5,076 nucleotides of DNA from Bacteroidota bacterium (GTDB lineage: Bacteria > Bacteroidota > Bacteroidia > B-17B0 > Aurantibacillaceae). Shown piece after piece: positions 1 through 5,076 of the stretch; within the stretch, counting starts at the first letter, position 1, and each line of letters opens with the position of its first letter. The DNA lies in NCBI GenBank assembly GCA_025359355.1, contig JANYGR010000249.1:1-5076 (forward strand). Reading direction: 5' to 3'. The translations under genes and the position numbers were made by a program. The notes under the pieces are model-generated. The model saw nothing but the letters and a program-made list of their open reading frames with translations, was not told where the DNA came from and made no database searches.

Positions 1-864
1 GATTTTATTAAAAAAGGACTACTAGGTACTGGTATGTTTATTACTACAGCAGCCTTAGGCGATGTTATTAAAAATAACATTGATGAATTAACTCAACTCG
101 AACCATTAGGATTTAATCATTTACCAAACCCAAAAACTAAAATTATGGCAAACACCGTATTACACAAATCAGACACACGTGGTCACGCTAATCATGGTTG
201 GTTAGATAGTCATCACACTTTTAGCTTCGCTAATTATCATAATCCAGATAGAATGCACTTTGGTGTATTAAGAGTATTGAACGATGATAGAGTTGATCCA
301 GGAATGGGATTTGGGACACATCCGCACGATAATGTGGAAATTATTTCAATCCCATTAGAAGGCGATTTAGAGCATAAAGACAGTATGAATAATGTAACCG
401 TTATTAAAAATGGCGACATACAAGTCATGAGTGCAGGAACAGGAATCTATCATAGCGAGTATAATAAAAATGCAGATAAGCTTACTAAGTTTTTACAAAT
501 ATGGGTGTTCCCAAATAAAAAAGATGTGACACCTCGCTACGATCAAATTACATTGAAATTAGAAGATCGTCATAATAAATTGCAACAGATATTATCTCCC
601 AATAAAGAAGATGCTGGTGTTTGGATACATCAAGATGCATGGTTTCATTTAGGCACTTTTGATAAAGATTTCGCAACGGAATATACTATCAAAAGAAAAG
701 GAAATGGTGTGTATGTTTTTGTTATTAAAGGCGACATCCTAATTGATGGACAACTCTTAAATGAACGTGATGGTTTAGGTATTTGGGATACAGATAAAAT
801 AAGCCTTGTGGCGAAGAGTGCTGGCGCTGAACTATTATTAATGGATGTTCCAATGACAACTTAA
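1..864 (+). CDS. Pirin family protein, YhhW type, with Tat-like N-terminal leader (5' partial)
   Basis: The frame is open from base 1, so the start codon lies before the window; 287 residues are visible. Counting from Asp1, the leader DFIKKGLLGTGMF followed by a hydrophobic/Ala stretch looks like the end of a twin-arginine signal (RRxFIKK type). The arginines would be just outside. The cupin core begins near the internal ATG at 145 (MANTVLHKSDTRG) and matches the E. coli YhhW layout: RGHANHGWLDS, HTFSFANY, GFGTHPHDN, MSAGTGIYHSEY. The metal ligands are H107, H109, H151 and E153, at almost the same core positions as in YhhW. A second cupin (about residues 205-285) ends the protein. YhhW and human pirin bind a metal and can cleave quercetin in vitro; the physiological substrate here is unknown. 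ATGs at 34 and 145 are in-frame alternatives, but 34 falls inside the leader and 145 would give a leaderless protein of YhhW length. The family call is firm; export is inferred. Confidence 0.93.
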   Translation, partial: DFIKKGLLGTGMFITTAALGDVIKNNIDELTQLEPLGFNHLPNPKTKIMANTVLHKSDTRGHANHGWLDSHHTFSFANYHNPDRMHFGVLRVLNDDRVDPGMGFGTHPHDNVEIISIPLEGDLEHKDSMNNVTVIKNGDIQVMSAGTGIYHSEYNKNADKLTKFLQIWVFPNKKDVTPRYDQITLKLEDRHNKLQQILSPNKEDAGVWIHQDAWFHLGTFDKDFATEYTIKRKGNGVYVFVIKGDILIDGQLLNERDGLGIWDTDKISLVAKSAGAELLLMDVPMTT

Positions 865-926
865 AAAACAACAATCAATGGAGTTAGTATTTTTATGAAC
901 GTAACTAAACTTACAGCTCCATTGAT
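863..926 (-). terminator. Possible terminator hairpin in the convergent gap
   Basis: A perfect 10-base inverted repeat pairs 874-883 (ATCAATGGAG) with 917-926 (CTCCATTGAT). A further 5-base pairing, 884-888 with 904-908, can stack inside it, leaving a loop of about 15 bases and an 8-base bulge. Read on the minus strand, the stem is followed by TGTTG and six T (863-868). That would suit termination of the TPR gene transcript before it enters the convergent pirin gene. Against this, the hairpin lies about 110 bases beyond the TPR stop and has an imperfect interior. On the plus strand it has no T tract, so it does not look like a terminator for the pirin gene. Confidence 0.35.
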
Positions 927-1037
927 GAATTAGAAGGTATAGCGTTTGATTTGAATTTGACTCTCGAAGTTAAGTAGTGGGGGGGAGTAAATTTATAGTT
1001 TAAATATAAAATCACTTCTCGCATTTTTTTAGTTCTT

Positions 1038-1946
1038 CTATACTTTTTTATGAGTATCAAAGTACTTTTTATATTCTTCATACATTGGAATTGCTTCTTG
1101 ATTTCCTAATTTTACTGCTCGTTTTAAATCCTCATATGCTCCCTCAAAATCTTGTAAATTTGATTTAGCATTTGCTCTTACTCCATAAATACCTCCAACA
1201 TTTGGATTAATTGAAATACTTTTATCACAATCTTCGATGCATTCTTTAAATTTTCCTAATTTCATATATACGAATGCTCTATTACCATACACATTAGCAT
1301 CTTTTTGCAAATATGTAGGTATTTCTTTCATGTCAATCAATGCTTCTTTATACTTAGCTAATCGTTTTTTATAAATACCTCTAAATACAAATAACCCCTT
1401 ATTAGCTGGTTGCTTTTTTATAGCCACATTCATATCTTCAATAGCTTTATCAAACAAACTGTCCTCTTCATATTTTTGAGAACGATGGATTAAATACCTC
1501 ACTCTTAAACTATCATCATGTTCGATAGCCTTTCCTAGATAGTAATAAGAACTATCCCTATTAAGTAACCATGACCAAGCTATACTTTTTTCAAAATAAA
1601 CGAGTGCCGCATAATTTTTATCTTTTGCAAAAGCTACATCTAAAAAATGGAGGGCTTCTTTAGTGTCATGCGATGCGATTAAAATTTTAGCTAAATCAAT
1701 TGTATAGTCTACATTATTAGTATCTGTTTCATACATTCTTATGTAAGTCTTTTTTATGTCAACAATTTCGCCCGTCTTATACTTATCTTGTGCATTTACA
1801 AAAATAGTATCATGTACGTAATGCTTTAATTTCATTAAACTATCATGAGTTAATACAACAGGTTTATTTTCGTTTTTATCCTCTACAAAATCACATGAGG
1901 AACAAACAACACAGATAACAACTAATAATTTAATAATACGAAACAT
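1038..1946 (-). CDS. TPR-repeat lipoprotein of unknown function
   Basis: 302 residues. The N-terminus is a short signal peptide: basic R3/K6, hydrophobic 7-14, then CSSC with C18 as the likely lipidated cysteine. The -3 residue is Cys rather than the usual Leu, so the lipobox is imperfect. Residues after C18 (DFVEDKNE) are acidic, as in some surface-exposed Bacteroidota lipoproteins. From about residue 79 to 283 there are roughly six 34-residue helical repeats. The best two are about 217-250 (Y220, A224, G231, F233, P248) and the following 251-284; earlier ones are more degenerate. TPR arrays are protein-binding scaffolds; no catalytic domain is seen. The ATG at 1946 lies 30 bases past the rny terminator and has no Shine-Dalgarno sequence, as is usual in this phylum. 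It may have its own promoter or depend on read-through from rny. The family call is secure; the partner and role are unknown. Confidence 0.88.
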   Translation of the reverse strand: MFRIIKLLVVICVVCSSCDFVEDKNENKPVVLTHDSLMKLKHYVHDTIFVNAQDKYKTGEIVDIKKTYIRMYETDTNNVDYTIDLAKILIASHDTKEALHFLDVAFAKDKNYAALVYFEKSIAWSWLLNRDSSYYYLGKAIEHDDSLRVRYLIHRSQKYEEDSLFDKAIEDMNVAIKKQPANKGLFVFRGIYKKRLAKYKEALIDMKEIPTYLQKDANVYGNRAFVYMKLGKFKECIEDCDKSISINPNVGGIYGVRANAKSNLQDFEGAYEDLKRAVKLGNQEAIPMYEEYKKYFDTHKKV

Positions 1947-1976
1947 AAGGATTAACTTTTTAAATTAATTAAGGCT

Positions 1977-2007
1977 AAAAAAAGGCGAACAAATTGTTCG
2001 CCTTTTT
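1977..2007 (-). terminator. Intrinsic terminator of rny
   Basis: The stem pairs 1984-1990 (GGCGAAC) with 1996-2002 (GTTCGCC), seven base pairs around a 5-base loop, extended by A-T pairs (1979-1983 with 2003-2007). On the minus strand it is followed by seven T (1977-1983). It begins only 8 bases after the rny stop codon. Five T also follow the stem on the plus strand, so it could act in both directions, though no plus-strand gene reads into it. Confidence 0.9.
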
Positions 2008-2015
2008 AATTATAC

Positions 2016-3584
2016 TTATTTAGCATAAGCCGTGGCTCGTACTTCTCGAATCACCGTTACTTTTACCTGTCCAGGATAAGTCATTTCGGTTTGTATTTTT
2101 TGAGAAATATCAAAGGCTAATTGTTCCGATTGTTTATCATCTACTTTATCCGCAGATACAATCACACGGACTTCACGTCCGGCTTGTATCGCATACGTTT
2201 TTTCTACACCGTTATATCCTAAAGCCAAGGCTTCCAAATCTTTCAAACGTTTCATGTATTGTTCTGCTACTTCACGGCGTGCGCCTGGGCGAGCACCACT
2301 AATAGCATCACACACTTGAATAATTGGCGCATATAAAGTTTCCATTTCAATTTCATCGTGATGGGCACCAATGGCATTACATACCTCTGGTTTTTCTTTA
2401 TATTTTTCAGCCAACTTCATACCTAAAATAGCATGAGGGAATTCTGGTTCATCATCAGGTACTTTACCAATATCATGTAATAAACCGGCACGCTTGGCAA
2501 CCTTAGGATTTAAGCCCATTTCAGAAGCCATGATGGCACAAAGGTTTGCAACTTCACGACTATGTTGTAATAAGTTTTGTCCGTAAGACGAACGGTATTT
2601 CATACGTCCCACCATTCTAATTAACTCAGGGTGTAAGCCGTGTATACCTAAGTCGATACATGTACGTTTACCGGTTTCGATAATTTCTTCATCAATCATC
2701 TTTTTGGTTTTCTCTACAACCTCCTCAATACGAGCAGGGTGAATACGACCATCCGTAACTAATTGATGTAAAGATAAACGACAAATTTCACGACGAATAG
2801 AATCAAAGCAAGATAACGTAATAGCATCAGGAGTATCATCTACAATAACTTCCACACCGGTAGCGGCTTCTAAAGCACGAATATTACGCCCTTCACGACC
2901 AATAATACGTCCTTTGATCTCATCACTTTCAATATGGAAAACAGTCACCGAATTTTCAATGGCAGTTTCTGTAGCCAAACGTTGAATCGATTGGATGATG
3001 ATCTTCTTCGCTTCTTTATTAGCGTTGATCTTCGCTTCATCCATAGTATCTTTAATAAAAGCCATTGCATCGGTTTTAGCTTCTGCTTTTACGCTTTCTA
3101 TCAATTGAGCTTTCGCATCTTCTGCGCTTAGTCCGGATAATTTTTCAAGTTGCTCTACTTGCTTGCGGTGAGATTTTTCGATCTCTTCGCTTTTCTTTTT
3201 GTACAAATCCATTTGGCTGTTCAATTGCACCTTTTGAGCTTCTAGTTCTTTATCCTTACGGGTTGCATCTTCCACCTTTTTAGCTAATTCACTGTCGCGT
3301 TGTTTAGCCTTATTTTCTAGGGTTACTAAATGTTGGTTACGTTCGTTAACGACCTTATCGTGTTCGGCTTTTAATTGTAAAAATTTTTCTTTGGCCTGCA
3401 ATATTTTCTCTTGCTTAAATGCCTCGTTTTTTACTTCAGCTTCCTTTAGAATAATTTCTTTTTGTTTTTGAAGGTTTTCTTTTTCCATTTCACCGCTTTT
3501 ATTTAAACGTGAATTAGCAATCATAAAACCAACCACTACACCTGCAATTAAGGCTAAGGCTATGGCAATAAATAATATACTCAT
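2016..3584 (-). CDS. rny: Ribonuclease Y
   Basis: 522 residues, essentially the same length as B. subtilis RNase Y (520). This membrane-anchored endoribonuclease makes initiating cuts in mRNA decay. The domains are complete and in the family order: a transmembrane anchor (about 3-22); a long charged coiled coil (about 30-200) that mediates oligomerisation; a KH RNA-binding domain with GRIIGREGRNIRALE at 225-239 (GxxG loop G229-G232); and a metal-dependent HD phosphohydrolase domain. The HD domain shows H341 in LLQHSREV, the H370-D371 pair in AGLLHDIGK, H408-H409 in GAHHDE, and D426 in VCDAISGARPG. The C-terminal region ends in VKVTVIREVRATAYAK. The ATG at 3584 directly precedes the anchor, so the start is unambiguous; it has no Shine-Dalgarno sequence. 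An upstream terminator separates it from zapA and its own terminator follows closely, so it is probably transcribed alone from a promoter in the 3585-3660 leader. Nothing is missing or altered in the catalytic motifs. Confidence 0.98.
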   Translation of the reverse strand: MSILFIAIALALIAGVVVGFMIANSRLNKSGEMEKENLQKQKEIILKEAEVKNEAFKQEKILQAKEKFLQLKAEHDKVVNERNQHLVTLENKAKQRDSELAKKVEDATRKDKELEAQKVQLNSQMDLYKKKSEEIEKSHRKQVEQLEKLSGLSAEDAKAQLIESVKAEAKTDAMAFIKDTMDEAKINANKEAKKIIIQSIQRLATETAIENSVTVFHIESDEIKGRIIGREGRNIRALEAATGVEVIVDDTPDAITLSCFDSIRREICRLSLHQLVTDGRIHPARIEEVVEKTKKMIDEEIIETGKRTCIDLGIHGLHPELIRMVGRMKYRSSYGQNLLQHSREVANLCAIMASEMGLNPKVAKRAGLLHDIGKVPDDEPEFPHAILGMKLAEKYKEKPEVCNAIGAHHDEIEMETLYAPIIQVCDAISGARPGARREVAEQYMKRLKDLEALALGYNGVEKTYAIQAGREVRVIVSADKVDDKQSEQLAFDISQKIQTEMTYPGQVKVTVIREVRATAYAK

Positions 3585-3618
3585 AATTGTTTTTGTGTCG
3601 CACGTGGTTTATACTAGG

Positions 3619-3657
3619 TTAACTCATATTTGGGGCGACTATCCAAATACTGGTTAA
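3619..3657 (-). promoter_or_regulatory. Hairpin in the rny leader
   Basis: A second inverted repeat lies between the zapA terminator and rny. The inner stem pairs 3627-3633 (TATTTGG) with 3643-3649 (CCAAATA), seven pairs around a 9-base loop. An outer stem pairs 3619-3623 (TTAAC) with 3653-3657 (GTTAA) across a symmetric 3x3 internal loop. There is no T tract after it in the rny direction, so it is not a terminator. It ends 34 bases before the rny ATG. It could be a 5' untranslated-region structure affecting rny expression, a protein-binding palindrome, or part of a small RNA. No recognised riboswitch class was identified, and no convincing Bacteroidota promoter (TTTG / TAnnTTTG) was found nearby. 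Confidence 0.4.
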
Positions 3658-3658
3658 T

Positions 3659-3703
3659 AAAAAACGCACAAACAGTTTAGAACGAATCCTTCTGTTTGTG
3701 CGT
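3659..3703 (-). terminator. Strong intrinsic terminator downstream of zapA
   Basis: A perfect 12-base-pair stem joins 3664-3675 (ACGCACAAACAG) to 3692-3703 (CTGTTTGTGCGT). On the minus strand it is followed by a T run (3659-3664). The 16-base loop can fold further: AGGA pairs with TTCT (one G-T wobble) around a TTCG tetraloop, making the whole structure unusually stable. It starts 36 bases after the zapA stop, so it should end the coiled-coil/zapA transcript and separate it from rny. It might instead be the 3' end of a small RNA transcribed from within or just after zapA. Confidence 0.9.
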
Positions 3704-3739
3704 AAAATGGGCCTTTTAACTTAAAGACGGTATATGTTA

Positions 3740-4045
3740 CTATTCTGTTTCCGTTATGTTTTTTTGATGCTGAACCAACATTTGTTCTACATCTTTTAAC
3801 ACTTCTTTTAGAGTGCTTAACTCTTGTTCGGCTGTATGTTTTTGTTTTTGCAACTCTGTCACTAATTGAAGAGTAACCATAGCCAATACATCCTTTTTAT
3901 CTTTTACTCCGTAGTTTTTTTCAAACTCCGCAATTTTCTGATTTATAATTTCAACTGCTTGTTTAACGATGCTTTCGTCTTCGCTTTTAACCTTTAATGG
4001 ATATATACCATCAGCAATTTCTACTTTTACACTTACATCGCTCAT
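3740..4045 (-). CDS. zapA: Cell division protein ZapA
   Basis: 101 residues, normal for ZapA. The protein binds FtsZ in the cytoplasm and bundles or stabilises Z-ring filaments. The N-terminal beta segment (SVKVEIADGIYPLKV, residues 5-19) is followed by SEDESIVKQAVEIINQKI and the helix around residues 28-65, which contains DVLAMVTLQLVTEL. A charged C-terminal coiled coil (about 66-95) would form the dimer/tetramer rod. The order zapA then rny on the same strand, with a coiled-coil gene upstream, is a familiar Bacteroidota arrangement and supports the call. The ATG at 4045 is the only sensible start; it sits 23 bases after the upstream stop codon, with a purine-rich but not Shine-Dalgarno-like stretch between. 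It is probably co-transcribed with that gene and ends at the terminator beginning 36 bases downstream. Confidence 0.93.
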   Translation of the reverse strand: MSDVSVKVEIADGIYPLKVKSEDESIVKQAVEIINQKIAEFEKNYGVKDKKDVLAMVTLQLVTELQKQKHTAEQELSTLKEVLKDVEQMLVQHQKNITETE

Positions 4046-4068
4046 TAAATCAAGCTATCTTTCTTTTT

Positions 4069-5076
4069 TTAAGCACTCAACAGAGCTATACATTTATCAA
4101 TTTCACGCACCAACTCATTAATTTGTTTTTTCATACCTGTTTTTTCAGAACTGGTATTATTAGAACCGTTTGCTAAGATAATATTTTTTCTGTGATTATC
4201 CAATTCAGTTATGTCAATATCATGAGCGTCAACCTGTTGCGATATTACAGACACTGTGTCGTTCATTTTCAACAATTGTACGGCCATTTCCTCTTTTTCG
4301 CTCAATAAGTTCAATTTTTCATCATTTAAGATGTCAATTTGCTTAAATAAACGGTCAATAAAGGCATCTTGCTCATCAGCTTTGGTAACTGATTTTAAAT
4401 TTGAAATTTCGGTTTGGTAATCAGCAATCGATGCATTTAATTCAAATAACTCCGTATTTAATAAACCGATGGATGATTGGTAGCCATTAACTTGATTTTC
4501 TAGTTCTGTTTTTGAAGACAAAAGCATTTCAAACTCTTCTTGCATTTTAAGAGCCACTTCATTTGCCGAATTAGCAGATCTCAATTCGCCACGAACAGAT
4601 TCTAATTCTGATTTTAAAATATCTAACTCTGTTTGCAAAGCTACATTATTAGCAGACAAATTAGTCAACTCATAATTTTTGCTATTTAAAGTTTCTTTTA
4701 AGTCTTCCGCTTTACCTTCAGAAATGGCTTTAATGTCAGATAATTCAGCTTTCACTAAAATTAATTCTTCTTCAGTAGCTTCCAATTTATCTGATACCGA
4801 ATCGATTTCAGAAATCAACGAAGTGTTTTCTACCAACAATTTAGAAAATTCGATATTACTTGATTCTAATTGTAGAGCGTGATTAAATTCCAACTCGCTT
4901 TTTAATGATTCGAAATTTTCTTTTTCTGTTATTAATGCATTAGAAGTATTATATAATTCTGATTGTAAGCTGGAGTTGGTTTCTAATAAAGAAGATATCG
5001 TTATTTCTTTTTCAGCAATCGTAGCAGTTAATTCAATAATACTGTTTTCTTTTTCTGAAACAAATAATTCTAACTC
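4069..5076 (-). CDS. Long coiled-coil protein upstream of zapA, possible ZapB-like partner (5' partial)
   Basis: The frame is open without a stop to the right edge, so the start lies outside; 335 residues are visible. There is no ATG start in the first 60 visible residues. A TTG at 4893 would be a possible but unlikely start, because coiled-coil sequence of the same kind continues upstream of it. Almost the whole protein is a rod rich in Glu, Ser, Leu and Asn with heptad-like hydrophobic spacing, and no signal peptide or membrane segment is visible. A low-complexity Gly/Asn/Ser linker (about 303-314) breaks the rod. The last 22 residues, GMKKQINELVREIDKCIALLSA, form a distinct amphipathic tail. 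From memory, the very similar ending INELVREIDKCIALL occurs in a short (roughly 100-residue) coiled-coil protein beside zapA in Bacteroidota. That and the 23-base spacing suggest a ZapA/FtsZ-associated role, by analogy with ZapB. A generic SMC-like filament protein is the alternative. The function is inferred only. Confidence 0.85.
   Translation of the reverse strand, partial: ELELFVSEKENSIIELTATIAEKEITISSLLETNSSLQSELYNTSNALITEKENFESLKSELEFNHALQLESSNIEFSKLLVENTSLISEIDSVSDKLEATEEELILVKAELSDIKAISEGKAEDLKETLNSKNYELTNLSANNVALQTELDILKSELESVRGELRSANSANEVALKMQEEFEMLLSSKTELENQVNGYQSSIGLLNTELFELNASIADYQTEISNLKSVTKADEQDAFIDRLFKQIDILNDEKLNLLSEKEEMAVQLLKMNDTVSVISQQVDAHDIDITELDNHRKNIILANGSNNTSSEKTGMKKQINELVREIDKCIALLSA

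Noticed and set aside
237..428. 63-codon open frame on the minus strand
   Set aside because: It lies antisense inside the conserved cupin core of the pirin gene and resembles no known protein.
895..933. Tiny plus-strand frame of 12 codons in the convergent gap
   Set aside because: It is too short to support, overlaps the inverted repeat, and has no plus-strand gene after it for which it could be a leader peptide.
963..990. Segment resembling part of 5S rRNA (GAAGTTAAG followed by a G run)
   Set aside because: The match is only about nine bases, and the rest of the 5S sequence and fold is absent on both sides.
2934..3131. 65-codon open frame on the plus strand
   Set aside because: It is antisense to the coiled-coil/KH region of rny, with a Phe/Ser-rich translation typical of a shadow frame.
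3601..3606. CACGTG palindrome upstream of rny
   Set aside because: A single six-base palindrome with no second copy or known matching regulator here is not evidence of an operator.
3619..3627. ATG-AGT-TAA minimal upstream frame in the rny leader (minus strand)
   Set aside because: A start-codon/stop pair this short is expected by chance and has no ribosome-binding signal.
4679..4882. 67-codon open frame on the plus strand
   Set aside because: It is antisense to the coiled-coil gene, with a Ser/Asn-rich translation explained by the complementary Glu/Leu/Ser codons.
4069..4893. Start of the coiled-coil gene at TTG 4893
   Set aside because: The frame stays open with the same coiled-coil composition to the window edge, so a start inside the rod is unlikely; the gene was called as partial.

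Overview
The window is AT-rich and looks like a chromosomal segment of a Bacteroidota bacterium, flavobacterium-like in gene content. The evidence is the zapA-rny neighbourhood, start codons without a Shine-Dalgarno sequence, a lipoprotein-type signal followed by acidic residues, and a pirin whose reading frame has a Tat-like leader. No transposase, phage gene, CRISPR array, rRNA or tRNA is visible.

Layout. Positions 1-864 (+) hold a YhhW-type pirin (cupin metalloprotein) whose first codons lie before the window. A 173-base convergent gap (865-1037) holds an inverted repeat and a run of seven G. All remaining genes are on the minus strand, read from right to left: a long coiled-coil protein cut by the right edge (4069-5076), zapA (3740-4045), a strong intrinsic terminator and a second hairpin in the zapA-rny gap, rny encoding ribonuclease Y (2016-3584), another intrinsic terminator, then a TPR-repeat lipoprotein (1038-1946).

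How the genes may work together. ZapA stabilises FtsZ filaments. The coiled-coil protein 23 bases upstream is probably co-transcribed with it. Its last residues resemble the C-terminus of a short coiled-coil protein that I recall beside zapA in many Bacteroidota, so it is a plausible ZapA partner with a much longer rod. RNase Y is a membrane-anchored endoribonuclease that starts mRNA decay. It sits behind a terminator and has its own structured leader, so it is probably a separate transcription unit. The TPR lipoprotein and the pirin have no evident functional link to the others.

No defence or mobile system is present. The points most worth following are the over-long coiled-coil partner of zapA, the structured zapA-rny intergenic RNA, and the export-type leader on the pirin.
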